NCBI GenBank assembly: GCA_012510865.1
Contig: JAAZHF010000167.1
Location: 1-10,922, forward strand
Direction of reading: 5' to 3'
Source of the DNA: Gammaproteobacteria bacterium
Lineage (GTDB): Bacteria > Pseudomonadota > Gammaproteobacteria > Xanthomonadales > Xanthomonadaceae
Length of the DNA: 10,922 nt
The notes under the pieces were generated by a model, which was given only the letters and a program-made list of their open reading frames with translations, did not search any database and was not told the origin of the DNA. This document shows positions 1 through 7,289 of this stretch, in pieces. The position numbers and the translations under genes were made by a program. The first letter of the stretch is position 1. Every line of letters starts with the position of its first letter.

Positions 1-1060
1 CCACGGCCCCGGCATAGGTCCGCAGCTGCTCGAGCGAGACCCATTCGTCGGCGGCGTGGGCCTGCGCGATGTGGCCGGGGCCGTAGACCACGGCGTCGAG
101 GCCGGCGGCGGAGAACAGGGAGGCCTCGGTCCAGAAATCGACGGCGTTGCCGATCGGCAGGCCCAGGCCTTCGGCGAAGTCGCGAGCGGCCAGGCGGCGT
201 TCCTCGGCGGCGGCGGTGGCTCCGGCCGGCAGCGCCGGGCCGTGGAAGGTGGCGACGTAGTCGCTGCCTTCCGGCGCCAGCGCAGCCAAGCGCGCGTGCA
301 GCTGCCCGACGTCGTGCGAGGGCAGCGGCCTGAAACCGAAGCGCACCTCGGCCGCGGGCGCGATCACGTTGGCCTTGATCCCGCCCTCCACCCGGCGGAT
401 GTTGAAGCGCAGGCCGGTGAGGCCGCCGAAACGCTCGTGCGCCTCCCGCGCGGCAAGCGCCAGCGCATCCGCGCCCCAGCGCATGGCCTTGTGCACGGCG
501 CTTGACGACAGCGCCCGCGCACCCGAGGCGTGGCCGGCCTCGCCGTGGAAACGCAGCTGGGCCGCGGCGATCCCGCGGTGGGCCAGCACCGCCTCGCAGC
601 CGGTCGGTTCGGCCACCAGCACCTGGCGGAACCCGTGGTCCCCGGCCAGGAAGGCGGCGATGCAGCGCGGATCGTTCGCCTCCTCGTCGCTGGTGAACAG
701 GAACGCGGCGTCGCCGTCCACCGCATTCGCCGCGGCGATGAGCGCCGCGGCCGCGCCCTTGATGTCGCAGGCCCCCAGGCCGATGGCGCGATCACCCTCG
801 ATCCGCAGCACGTGCGGATCGGCGCTCCATCCCGGCGAGTCCGGCACGGTATCGAGGTGCACGTTGAACAGCAGCGACGGATGGCCGCGGCGCGCGAACA
901 AGGACACCGCGCCTGCGCCGTGGTCGGTGACGACCACTTCGAAACCCGGCAGCCGGGCGCGGATGTAATCGAAGATCCCGCCGGTGCCGATCGCCCGCGG
1001 CGGATTGCGCGTATCGAACGCGACCAGCGCCGCCAGGTGCTCCAGGACCCCGTCAATCAC
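1..1060 (-). CDS. argE: ArgE-type deacetylase (N-acetylcitrulline / N-acetylornithine deacetylase), 3' end outside window
   Basis: This is an M20-family, zinc-dependent amidohydrolase that removes the N-acetyl group in cytoplasmic arginine synthesis. The reading frame is open from a GTG at 1060 to the left edge (353 codons). Visible metal-site motifs are FNVHLDTVPDSP (His68, Asp70), GLGACDIKG (Asp99), TSDEEAND (Glu126-Glu127) and, near the end, a His in GPGHIAQAH. Xanthomonad homologues are about 365 residues, so only about a dozen residues are missing. GTG was chosen because the homologous N-terminus (..LEHL..LV.FDTRNPP) begins just after it and a G-rich stretch lies about 8 bases upstream; no ATG is available nearby. 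It is the third gene of the argF'-argG-argE operon. In Xanthomonas campestris, whose carbamoyltransferase acts on acetylornithine, the corresponding enzyme is described as an N-acetyl-L-citrulline deacetylase. The same substrate is inferred here from the neighbouring argF'. Confidence 0.93.
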   Translation of the reverse strand, partial: MIDGVLEHLAALVAFDTRNPPRAIGTGGIFDYIRARLPGFEVVVTDHGAGAVSLFARRGHPSLLFNVHLDTVPDSPGWSADPHVLRIEGDRAIGLGACDIKGAAAALIAAANAVDGDAAFLFTSDEEANDPRCIAAFLAGDHGFRQVLVAEPTGCEAVLAHRGIAAAQLRFHGEAGHASGARALSSSAVHKAMRWGADALALAAREAHERFGGLTGLRFNIRRVEGGIKANVIAPAAEVRFGFRPLPSHDVGQLHARLAALAPEGSDYVATFHGPALPAGATAAAEERRLAARDFAEGLGLPIGNAVDFWTEASLFSAAGLDAVVYGPGHIAQAHAADEWVSLEQLRTYAGAV

Positions 1061-1070
1061 CGCGACGCCC

Positions 1071-1177
1071 CCCCTGTAGGAGCGGCTACAGCCGCGATCG
1101 GGGCGGCGATGGCCGCGATCGCGGCGGCAATAGCCGCGACCGGGGTTGGATCGCGGCTGTAGCCGCTCCTACAGGGG
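1071..1177. repeat. REP-like palindromic element with 21-bp tandem units, between argG and argE
   Basis: Bases 1071-1099 and 1149-1177 are perfect 29-base reverse complements, each containing TGTAGGAGCGGCTACAGC. The space between them is filled with degenerate units of 21 bases: GATC/GACC occurs at 1096, 1117 and 1138, and each unit begins GCCGCGA. The family resembles the TGTAGGAGCGGCT dispersed palindromes of Xanthomonadaceae. In the transcript it would fold into a large hairpin ending about 10 bases before the argE start codon, so it may affect argE translation or mRNA decay (inference). Confidence 0.85.
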
Positions 1178-1196
1178 TGGCTGCGAGGGAATCCGG

Positions 1197-2420
1197 TCAC
1201 GACCGGTTGACCTCGGCCCACAGCGTGCTGCTCATGCCGAACAGCTTGATGAAGCCCTCGGCCTCGGCCACGCCCCAGTCGGCCGACTGCGCGTAGGTGG
1301 CGCCACTGGCGTTGAGGATGTGCGGCGAGCGCACCGCCACGGCGTCGACGCGGCCGCCGCGGGTCTCGAGCACGACCTCCCCGTTCACCATGCGCTGCGA
1401 CGAGGCCAGGAAGGCCTCGAGATCGGTCTTCAGCGGATCGTGGAAGAAGCCCTCGTACACCAGCTCCACCCACTTGCGGCCGACCTCGGGCTTGAAGCGG
1501 TTCTGCTGCTTGCTGAGCACGGCCTCCTCCAGCGCGCGGTGCGCGGCCAGGAGCGCGGCCAGGCCCGGTGCCTCGTACACGATGCGGCCCTTGAGGCCGA
1601 TAGTGGTGTCGCCGGTATAGATGCCGCGGCCCACGCCGTACTGCGCGAACATGGTGTTGAGCCGGGCCAGCAGCTTCGCACCCGGCATCTCCTCGCCGTC
1701 CAGCGCCACGGCCTCGCCGCCGACGAAGCGCACCGCGACCTGAAGCGGCTCGACCGGCCACGCCGCGCGCGGCGCGCACCAGCCGCGGGCGCCCTCGCCC
1801 GGGGCTTCCCACTGGTCGATCTCGCCGCCGGACATGGTGATGCCCAGGAGGTTCTCGTTGATCGTGTAGGCCTTCTGCCGCGACTGCACGCCGAAGCCGC
1901 GCTCCTCCAGGTAGGCCTGCTCGTAGGCGCGGGTCTGGGTGTGCTCCTTCTGGATCTCGCGGATCGGCGCCACGATGCGCCAGCCGCTGCACGTTGGATG
2001 GGGGCTCGCCTTCACCGCGAGGTCGAAGCGCACCTGGTCGTTGCCCATGCCGGTGCAGCCGTGGGCGATGGCGTTCGTGCCGAGGTCCTTCGCGCGCGCC
2101 AGCGCGGCGTCGACGATCAGGTAGCGGTCGGAGACCAGCAGCGGGTACTGGCCCTGGTAAGCCTCGCCGGCGTGCACGAAGGGCTTCACGAAGCCCTCCC
2201 AGATCGCCGGGCCGCCGTCGATGGTCAGGTGGCTGGCCACGCCCAGCTCCTCCGCGCGCCGCTCGATCGCCTCGCGTTCCGCGGCGTCGACGCCGCCGGT
2301 GTCGGCGAACACGGTGTACACGGTCCAGCCGCGCTCCTTCAGCCACGGCACGCAGAAGCTGGTGTCGAGGCCACCGGAGAAGGCGAGGACGATGTCTCTG
2401 GATTCGGTCGCAGCGGTCAT
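1197..2420 (-). CDS. argG: Argininosuccinate synthase
   Basis: This enzyme joins citrulline and aspartate using ATP to form argininosuccinate plus AMP and PPi, the penultimate step of arginine synthesis. The 407-residue protein starts [28 protein letters not shown] is the P-loop PPi motif of the N-type ATP pyrophosphatases, followed by [20 protein letters not shown] (citrulline/aspartate site), [16 protein letters not shown] and SGGEIDQWE; length and order fit the xanthomonad form. An ATG at 2444 would add eight residues, but it lies inside the upstream palindromic repeat with no ribosome-binding sequence, and family members start close to the P-loop, so the ATG at 2420 is preferred. It is preceded by argF' (178 bases, mostly repeat) and followed by argE (136 bases, mostly repeat). 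Both gaps are in the same orientation, so an operon is likely. Confidence 0.96.
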   Translation of the reverse strand: MTAATESRDIVLAFSGGLDTSFCVPWLKERGWTVYTVFADTGGVDAAEREAIERRAEELGVASHLTIDGGPAIWEGFVKPFVHAGEAYQGQYPLLVSDRYLIVDAALARAKDLGTNAIAHGCTGMGNDQVRFDLAVKASPHPTCSGWRIVAPIREIQKEHTQTRAYEQAYLEERGFGVQSRQKAYTINENLLGITMSGGEIDQWEAPGEGARGWCAPRAAWPVEPLQVAVRFVGGEAVALDGEEMPGAKLLARLNTMFAQYGVGRGIYTGDTTIGLKGRIVYEAPGLAALLAAHRALEEAVLSKQQNRFKPEVGRKWVELVYEGFFHDPLKTDLEAFLASSQRMVNGEVVLETRGGRVDAVAVRSPHILNASGATYAQSADWGVAEAEGFIKLFGMSSTLWAEVNRS

Positions 2421-2443
2421 GTCAGTGGGGTCTCGATAGGCCA

Positions 2444-2573
2444 TGTAGGAGCGGCTACAGCCGCGAAGAACGTTCTGCCCGGAGCCATCGCTTCTACACT
2501 CGGAGCGATCGCGGCTCCTGTTGGAGGGATCGCGGCGCTTGTTGGAGTGATCGCGGCCATGGCCGCTCCTACA
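2444..2573. repeat. REP-like palindromic element with 21-bp tandem units, between argF' and argG
   Basis: The left arm (TGTAGGAGCGGCTACAGCCG, starting at 2444) and the right arm ending at 2573 (GGCCGCTCCTACA on the plus strand) are inverted and imperfect: the TACA of the left arm is replaced by CATG in the right. Between them GATCGCGGC recurs at 2507, 2528 and 2549, exactly 21 bases apart, each preceded by GGAG. It is the same family as the element between argG and argE, but more diverged. Confidence 0.8.
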
Positions 2574-2598
2574 GGGTTGTGGGGAGGGATCGGCGGGT

Positions 2599-3615
2599 TC
2601 AGCGGCCGGCCAGGGCCTTCATCACCGCCTTCTGCACGTGCAGGCGGTTGCCGGCTTCCTGCACGGCGATGCAGCGCGGCGAGTCCATCACCGCGTCGGT
2701 CGCCTTGACGTTGCGCCGCAGCGGCAGGCAGTGGCTGAAGACGCCGTCGTTGGTGAGCGCCATCTTCGCCTCGTCGACGATGAAGTGGCGGTACCGGTCG
2801 CGGATCGGCTTCTCGGGGCCCCAGTCGCCGAAGTACGGCAGCGCGCCCCAGCTCTTGGCGTAGACCACGTCGGCGCCGGCATAGGCGGACTCGATGTCGT
2901 GGCTGACGGTGAGCGAACCGCCGCTCTCCGCGACGTTGGCCTCGGCCCAGCCCATGTAGCGCCCGTCGAGCACGTACTCCGGGGTCGGGCACAGCAGGGT
3001 CACGTCCATGCCCATGCGCGTGGCGATGGTCAGCGCCGAGTTCGCCACCGCGGTGTTGAGCGGCTTCGGGTGGTAGGTCCAGGTCAGCACGTACTTCTTC
3101 CCGCGGAGGTCGCTGGTGCCGAAATGCTCCTGCAGCGCCAGCACGTGCGCCAGCTCCTGACAGGGATGGGTGATGGTCTCCATGTTGATGACCGGCACCG
3201 TGGCGTACTTCGCGAAGCCCTTCAGCACCCGGTCCTCGCGGTCCACCGACCAGTCGACGAACTTCGGGAAGGCGCGCACCCCGATCATGTCCACGTACTG
3301 GCTGAGCACGCGCGCCACCTCGGCGATGTGCTCCTCGGCCTCGCCGTCCATCACGGTGCCCAGGTCGAACTCGATCGGCCAGGCGTCCTTGCCCGGCTGC
3401 AGCACCACCGCGTGCGCGCCCAGCTGGAAGGCCCCCAGCTCGAAGCTGGTGCGCGTGCGCATCGACGGATTGAAGAACACCAGCGCGATCGACTTGCCCC
3501 TGAGCGCATCGCCCAGGGGCTCGCGCTTGAGGCGCGCGGCCTCGGCGAGCACGGCATCGAGGCGGCCCCGGCTCCAGTCCTGGGTGTTGAGGAAATGCTG
3601 CGGCGAAGTGGTCAT
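2599..3615 (-). CDS. argF': N-acetylornithine carbamoyltransferase (AOTCase)
   Basis: This enzyme transfers the carbamoyl group of carbamoyl phosphate to N-acetyl-L-ornithine, giving N-acetylcitrulline; it replaces ordinary ornithine carbamoyltransferase. The 338-residue protein has the phosphate loop NPSMRTRTS, the HPCQELAH motif (family HPxQ) and the C-terminal [13 protein letters not shown]. Features specific to AOTCase are visible: the tryptophan in GKDAWPIEF (Trp77 in X. campestris numbering), the glutamate in DGEAEEH (Glu92, which separates acetyl- from succinyl-ornithine enzymes) and the lysine of RRNVKATD (Lys302, carboxylated in the known structure). The ATG at 3615 matches the homologous N-terminus ..HFLNTQDWS; an in-frame ATG at 3627 is possible and would add four residues. 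It is the first structural gene of the arg operon, directly behind an intrinsic terminator and leader ORF, so expression is probably controlled by attenuation. Confidence 0.96.
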   Translation of the reverse strand: MTTSPQHFLNTQDWSRGRLDAVLAEAARLKREPLGDALRGKSIALVFFNPSMRTRTSFELGAFQLGAHAVVLQPGKDAWPIEFDLGTVMDGEAEEHIAEVARVLSQYVDMIGVRAFPKFVDWSVDREDRVLKGFAKYATVPVINMETITHPCQELAHVLALQEHFGTSDLRGKKYVLTWTYHPKPLNTAVANSALTIATRMGMDVTLLCPTPEYVLDGRYMGWAEANVAESGGSLTVSHDIESAYAGADVVYAKSWGALPYFGDWGPEKPIRDRYRHFIVDEAKMALTNDGVFSHCLPLRRNVKATDAVMDSPRCIAVQEAGNRLHVQKAVMKALAGR

Positions 3616-3640
3616 GGCGGAGTCCATGGAATCGGAAACG

Positions 3641-3665
3641 AAAAAACCCGGCGCGGGCCGGGCTT
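3641..3665 (-). terminator. Intrinsic terminator in the argF' leader (attenuator terminator)
   Basis: The minus-strand RNA reads GCCCGGC, loop CCGC, GCCGGG, then six T. Six G-C pairs extend by one G-U and two A-U pairs into the T run. The T run exists only in the minus direction. It lies 25 bases in front of the argF' start codon and about 190 bases after the stop of the preceding gene, so it is positioned to stop transcription into argF' rather than only to end the upstream gene. Confidence 0.82.
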
Positions 3666-3721
3666 CGGACGATGGAACACGGGCGCTGGCCGGCCTAACC
3701 CTGGGGGATGTGGGCTTCCGG
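3656..3721 (-). promoter_or_regulatory. Alternative hairpins of a probable attenuator (1:2 and 2:3 pairings)
   Basis: On the minus strand CCGGAAGCCC (3721-3712) can pair with GGGTTAGGCCGG (3701-3690), giving AGCCC/GGGTT and CCGG/CCGG with a small internal loop. The 3' part of that arm, GGCCGG (3695-3690), can instead pair with CCGGCC (3661-3656), which is the 5' arm of the terminator. The three pairings 1:2, 2:3 and 3:4 are mutually exclusive, and region 2 overlaps the leader stop codon TAG, as in amino-acid attenuators. The 2:3 stem is only six pairs and GGCCGGCC is self-complementary, so folding energies need calculating. Confidence 0.5.
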
Positions 3722-3802
3722 TCGACGCGCGCGCGAGGTCATGCCAGCCGCCATGCGGGCGGAGGTCAGGAGGCCATGGACGGTGGCGCGGGCGTGCTGC
3801 AT
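3695..3802 (-). CDS. Putative 35-residue arginine leader peptide upstream of argF'
   Basis: A short ORF starts at ATG 3802 with GGGAAG nine bases upstream and ends at TAG 3697-3695, 30 bases before the terminator stem. It encodes MQHARATVHGLL at the start and TSRARRPEAHIPQG at the end. Five of 35 residues are Arg, three of them in one cluster (CGC, CGT, CGA at 3733-3722); CGT and CGA are expected to be minor Arg codons in such a GC-rich genome. The cluster lies just before the first hairpin arm, where a ribosome short of Arg-tRNA would stall. Internal ATGs at residues 17 and 21 could give shorter versions. A weak TTGCCG / AAGATT promoter could lie at 3838-3809. Arg is common in GC-rich random ORFs, so the case rests mainly on position. 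It could also be a chance ORF. Confidence 0.5.
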   Translation of the reverse strand: MQHARATVHGLLTSARMAAGMTSRARRPEAHIPQG

Positions 3803-3854
3803 TGCCGCAATCTTCCCATGCGGAACGGCCGGCGGCAAGCACCCCGCCGGTCCT

Positions 3855-4352
3855 TCACTCGCCGCTGCCCGGCACCACCGGCGTGACCGCCACCTTGACC
3901 CGCAGCCGGTTGCCGGGGTCGCCCGGAAGCCGCGAGCGGTACTTCACCCCGCGCACCACGTAGTCGACGTCATAGGCGATGGGGCGGCGGAACTCGCGCT
4001 CGACCGGCACCATGCGGCAGTCCTCGCCCTCACCGTCCCTCGCGTCCGCCTCCGCCGCACCGTCGCGACGGCCGGGCGCCAGCACGTCGCGCACGGCCCC
4101 GACCACCCGCGACAGGCCACTCCTCTCCTCGCCTTCGGCCGGTTCCACCAGGCTGGACTGCTCGCAGCGCTCGACCATGCTGGTGGCGCGCAGCGTCTGG
4201 AACACCGGCTCGACGCGCAGCACCTGCGCGTACTCGTAGCGGACGTTCTCGGCCTGGATCACCGTGTGCTGCGCCCACGCCGGCGCCGCCGCGGACGCAG
4301 GCGCCAGGAGCAGCAGCGGCAGCCACCGCTTTGCGGGCAGGTAGGGAAGCAT
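3855..4352 (-). CDS. Exported protein, glycine-zipper surface-antigen-like family without the zipper
   Basis: The 165-residue protein has a typical signal peptide: a Lys/Arg start, a Leu-rich core at residues 11-17 and a likely cut after AWA at about residue 27. The mature part opens with [20 protein letters not shown] and closes with [20 protein letters not shown] then RVKVAVTP. This is the pattern I recall for xanthomonad periplasmic or outer-membrane proteins that carry a glycine-zipper (2TM) segment in the middle. Here the middle is instead a charged, GE-rich linker framed by two cysteines (MVERCEQ and EDCRMV), so the zipper seems lost or replaced. There is no good ribosome-binding site before the ATG. 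It is divergent from cysS and upstream of the arg leader in the same direction. Function unknown. Confidence 0.7.
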   Translation of the reverse strand: MLPYLPAKRWLPLLLLAPASAAAPAWAQHTVIQAENVRYEYAQVLRVEPVFQTLRATSMVERCEQSSLVEPAEGEERSGLSRVVGAVRDVLAPGRRDGAAEADARDGEGEDCRMVPVEREFRRPIAYDVDYVVRGVKYRSRLPGDPGNRLRVKVAVTPVVPGSGE

Positions 4353-4398
4353 GGCGAAGGCGAAGTGTAGGCGCTGGCCGCCCCAGGCGCCTGAATCG

Positions 4399-4427
4399 TG
4401 GCTGTCACGGCCCCCCGCCGGTAGAAT
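4399..4427 (+). promoter_or_regulatory. Candidate promoter of cysS-sufE
   Basis: TAGAAT at 4422-4427 is a good -10 hexamer 27 bases before the cysS start. The -35 region around 4399-4407 (TGGCTGTCA) is weak. The 101-base divergent spacer must hold promoters in both directions; no clear one was seen for the minus-strand gene. Confidence 0.35.
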
Positions 4428-4453
4428 CGACGGCTGGCCCCGCGGCTCCCGAA

Positions 4454-5887
4454 ATGACCCTCAGACTCTTCAACAGCCTCAGCCGGCGGATGGAGGAATT
4501 CCAGCCCCGCGACCCCGCCCGCACGACCATGTACGTCTGCGGCCCGACCGTCTACAACTACGTCCACATCGGCAACGCGCGCGGTCCGGTGGTGTTCGAC
4601 GTGCTGGCCGGCATGCTGCGCCGCCGCTTCGGGACCCTGGCCTACGCCCGCAACATCACCGACGTCGACGACAAGATCAACGCCGCCGCCGCCGAACAGG
4701 GGGTGCCGATCTCGGCCATCACCGGCCGCTTCGCCGCCGCCTACCGCGAGGACATGGCGGCGCTGGGCGTGGCGCCGCCGGACATCGAGCCCGAGGCCAC
4801 CGCCCACATCGCCGAGATCATCGCCATGATCGAAACGCTGATCGAAAGCGGGATCGCCTACGCGGCCGAAGGCCACGTGCTGTTCTCGGTGGCCAGTTTC
4901 GAAGGCTACGGCAAGCTCTCGCGCCGCGATCCCGACGACATGCTGGCCGGCGCCCGCGTCGACGTCGCTCCCTACAAGCGCGCCCCGGGCGACTTCGTGC
5001 TCTGGAAGCCCTCCACCGGCGAGCTTCCCGGGTGGGATTCGCCCTGGGGCCGCGGCCGCCCGGGCTGGCACATCGCGTGCTCGGCGATGGCCGCCGCCCA
5101 CCTCGGCGAGACCATCGACATCCACGCCGGCGGCGTCGACCTCCAGTTCCCGCACCACGAGAACGAGATCGCGCAGAGCGAGTGCGCCCACGGCGGCGCG
5201 CCCTTCGCGCGCTTCTGGCTGCACAACGGCATGCTCAACTTCGGCGGCGCCAAGATGTCGAAGTCCGTGGGCAACATCGAGAAAGTGCACGACCTGGTGC
5301 GCAGGCATCCGCCGGAAGCGCTGCGCCATGCGCTGATGTCGGCGCACTACCGGCAGCCGCTGGACTGGTCGGACGGCCTGGTGGAGCAGAGCGTGCGTAC
5401 GCTGGACCGGCTGTACGGGACCCTGCGCGACGTCGATGCGCTGCTGGCGGAGCGCGGCGCGACGGCGGTCGACGCCGCCCGCGTCGCGATCCCCGACGCC
5501 ATCGAAGCCGCGCTCGACGACGACCTCAACACCCCGCAGGCACTGGCTGAACTCGCCGCGATCGCCGGGAATGCACGGGCGCTGCGCAGCGGCGTCGCCC
5601 GGGACGAAGCCTCCGGCGAGGGGCAGCTGCAGGCACTGGCCACGCTGGCCGCGAGCCTGCGCGCCGGCGGCCGCGCCCTGGGCCTGCTGCAGCAGGCCCC
5701 GGCGGCCTGGTTCGCACGCGGCGCCTCCGGCGACGATGACGCCCGCATCCAGGCACTGGTCGACGAACGCGGCGCGGCCAAGAAGGCCCGCGACTTCGCC
5801 CGCGCCGACGCCATCCGTGAGCAACTGGCGGCCGAGGGCGTTCTCCTCGAGGACACGCCCCAGGGCGTACGCTGGAAGCGAGGCTGA
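4454..5887 (+). CDS. cysS: Cysteinyl-tRNA synthetase
   Basis: This class Ia aminoacyl-tRNA synthetase charges tRNA-Cys with cysteine using ATP in the cytoplasm. The 477-residue protein shows [18 protein letters not shown]: Cys29 as a zinc ligand and HIGN as the variant HIGH motif at residues 38-41. It also has [18 protein letters not shown] (second zinc Cys), [12 protein letters not shown] (His and Glu zinc ligands) and [11 protein letters not shown] (KMSKS at 267-271). The C-terminal part carries the alpha-helical anticodon region. The ATG at 4454 was chosen because [16 protein letters not shown] matches the usual CysRS N-terminus; the open frame upstream (from 4331) is non-coding. Length is normal. 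sufE starts 3 bases after the stop, so the two are almost certainly co-transcribed. A 665-codon antisense frame across this gene is a GC artefact. Confidence 0.98.
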   Translation: MTLRLFNSLSRRMEEFQPRDPARTTMYVCGPTVYNYVHIGNARGPVVFDVLAGMLRRRFGTLAYARNITDVDDKINAAAAEQGVPISAITGRFAAAYREDMAALGVAPPDIEPEATAHIAEIIAMIETLIESGIAYAAEGHVLFSVASFEGYGKLSRRDPDDMLAGARVDVAPYKRAPGDFVLWKPSTGELPGWDSPWGRGRPGWHIACSAMAAAHLGETIDIHAGGVDLQFPHHENEIAQSECAHGGAPFARFWLHNGMLNFGGAKMSKSVGNIEKVHDLVRRHPPEALRHALMSAHYRQPLDWSDGLVEQSVRTLDRLYGTLRDVDALLAERGATAVDAARVAIPDAIEAALDDDLNTPQALAELAAIAGNARALRSGVARDEASGEGQLQALATLAASLRAGGRALGLLQQAPAAWFARGASGDDDARIQALVDERGAAKKARDFARADAIREQLAAEGVLLEDTPQGVRWKRG

Positions 5888-5890
5888 TCC

Positions 5891-6337
5891 ATGGACACCG
5901 CCACGCCCTTCCCGCTCGAACCCAGCGCCGCCGAGGCCCAGGCAGCGATCCGCGACGAGTTCGCCTTCTTCGGCGACTGGTCCGAGCGCTACCAGTACCT
6001 GATCGACCTCGGCCGCAAGCTGCCGGAATTCCCCGACGAGTTCCGCACCGAGGCCCACCGCCTGCACGGCTGCCAGTCGATGGTCTGGATCGTGCCCTCG
6101 GGCGACGCCGCGCGCCTGGACTTCGCCGCCGCCAGCGACTCGGCCATCGTCTCCGGCCTGGTCTACCTGGCGCTGCGCGTGTACTCCGGCCGCAGCGCGC
6201 GCGAGATCCTCGACACCGATGCGTCCTACATCGCGGACATCGGCCTGGCCAAGCATCTCTCGCCGACCCGCAGCAACGGCCTGGCCTCGCTGCTGGCCTT
6301 CATCCGCGACGCGGCCCAGCGCGCACTGGCGTCGTAA
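5891..6337 (+). CDS. sufE: SufE family cysteine desulfurase accessory protein
   Basis: SufE accepts persulfide sulfur from a cysteine desulfurase (SufS type) and passes it to the scaffold for Fe-S cluster assembly. The 148-residue protein has the family layout: FFGDWSERYQYLIDLGRKLP, then EAHRLHGCQSMVW with the sulfur-accepting Cys61 (Cys51 in E. coli SufE), and the C-terminal GLAKHLSPTRSNGL motif. Length is normal. A GAGG overlapping the end of cysS can serve as ribosome-binding site for the ATG at 5891. Pairing with cysS links two cysteine-consuming processes. The gene is intact although a decayed insertion sequence begins about 10 bases after its stop; no clear terminator is seen between them. 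Confidence 0.95.
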   Translation: MDTATPFPLEPSAAEAQAAIRDEFAFFGDWSERYQYLIDLGRKLPEFPDEFRTEAHRLHGCQSMVWIVPSGDAARLDFAAASDSAIVSGLVYLALRVYSGRSAREILDTDASYIADIGLAKHLSPTRSNGLASLLAFIRDAAQRALAS

Positions 6338-6340
6338 GCT

Positions 6341-6838
6341 TCCCCGTCAAGCAGACATTTCAAAAGTAGAACCTTCGGCAGCTTGGCGGTACTCGGCCGG
6401 CGTCAGGTAGCCAAGCGAGTCATGGGACGCTACTCATTGTACTCGAGCAGCCACCAGTACTTGCGATGCCGCGGCGCGGGCGATGCTCGACCAGCTCAGC
6501 CAGGGCCACGATGATCTCGGCATCCAGAACCGTCCAGTGCAGCGGCGGCTGGCACCAGGCCGCCCGTGACAACCCCACGCACTCACAGGACTGGCGCAGA
6601 GGCCGCGCGTGCACCTCGACCAAGTACCGCACGGCGTCGAGCTTCTGCTCCGGCCCTACAGTTCTTTTTGCGATCAACTCCTTCATCGCCGCGTTGTCGA
6701 GCCAGCTCGGCATACATCGGCCGGCGTCGGCCTGTTTGAGGATGCAGACGATTTGGGTCTCGGTGAAACGGGACTTCTTCATGGAACTTCCTGGCTGGAG
6801 AACATGCCAGAAAGCTACTTTCCGCCTTGCGCAGGTTA
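6341..6838. mobile_element. Decayed IS3-family insertion sequence (IS407-like group)
   Basis: The segment contains scraps of both IS3 reading frames on the minus strand (see the transposase pseudogene) and is less than half the length of a complete element. AAAGTAG at 6363-6369 and its inverse CTACTTT at 6815-6821 point inward from the two ends and may be remains of the terminal inverted repeats. No target duplication could be identified, so the borders are approximate. It marks the switch from high-GC housekeeping genes to the lower-GC Rhs region. Confidence 0.7.
6347..6782 (-). pseudogene. IS3-family transposase OrfA/OrfB remnant, internally deleted and frameshifted
   Basis: OrfA starts at 6782 with MKKSRFTETQIVCILKQADA, the typical helix-turn-helix start. 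After residue 22 the middle is missing and the sequence resumes at the OrfA end (..DNAAMKELIAKR). OrfB starts directly with VGPEQKLDAVRYL and continues through CVGLSRAAW to ALAELVEHRPR, where another deletion removes the whole DDE catalytic core. In other frames the OrfB tail is readable as KYWWLLEYNE, a TAG, then, after a missing base, DSLGYLTPAEYRQ ending TFEMSA with TGA at 6349-6347. Two large deletions, one nonsense codon and at least two frame changes make it inactive. Confidence 0.85.
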
Positions 6839-7289
6839 ATTCGCTGGGATACTGCACCTCGATTCGCCAATCGAGTTCCCGTCATCATCGAAAACAGACA
6901 GCTCGCATGTGCGTGAACGACCTACGAGCCTCAGCTCATATCGATCAGTGGGGAAATTCCCCAATGCATCCTCACCACTCCTTATGACCGAAAACTGGAG
7001 TAGCAAAATCCTTTCACCCTGACTCGGACCAACAGTGACACGATCCTCGGCAACTCCAGAAGAATCCATTTTAAGCGCGGGCACGGAGCTGCACCTGGAG
7101 CCTAGCTGTCCCAGTTGCCGGTTCGTTCACATCAATATAAGCAACAGAACCAGCCAAGGTGACAGCATAAGAGTCACCATCGATTGAGGAGAAAACCGCA
7201 CTCCGCAATTCGATCTCAAGAGGCGCAGCTGCATGAGAGGTGGTTACTCCAACCAGCCATCCAACAGCCACAAAAATAATAGTCTTCAT
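6836..7289 (-). pseudogene. Candidate immunity protein of Rhs module 1, exported, frameshifted
   Basis: The first part (7289-7071, 72 codons) starts MKTIIFVAVGWLVGVTTSHA, a clear signal peptide with a cut near SHA-A, followed by APLEIELRSAVFSS and alternating hydrophobic residues suggesting beta strands. It ends at a TAA just after LQVQLRARA. The second part (7084-6836) continues in the +1 frame with VPALKMDSSGV and ends RCSIPAN. LQVQL-VPALKMD reads naturally across the join, so one inserted base near 7085 would explain both frames; two separate overlapping genes are less likely. The start overlaps the stop of the Rhs module (ATGA at 7289-7286), the usual layout of a toxin-immunity pair. The stop at 6836 sits at the edge of the IS remnant, so the true C-terminus may be lost. 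No homologue recognised; the role is inferred from context. Confidence 0.55.

Noticed and set aside
1071..1177. Regularly spaced repeats as a CRISPR array
   Set aside because: Units are 21 bases in tandem without spacers and are enclosed by inverted arms; no cas genes.
1146..2708. 520-codon plus-strand frame over argG
   Set aside because: Antisense to argG with its conserved motifs; low-complexity, Arg/Ala/His-rich product running through the repeat elements.
2638..3963. 441-codon plus-strand frame over argF' and its leader
   Set aside because: Antisense to argF'; composition is that of a shadow frame and it crosses the terminator region.
4259..6256. 665-codon minus-strand frame antisense to cysS and sufE
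   Set aside because: It overlaps two certain genes; the product is Gly/Ala/Arg/Val-rich without a domain, a typical mirror frame in GC-rich DNA.
7071..7289. 72-codon frame as a complete independent small exported protein
   Set aside because: The sequence continues sensibly in the next frame (VPALKMDSSGV) at the point where it stops, so a frameshifted longer gene is the better reading.
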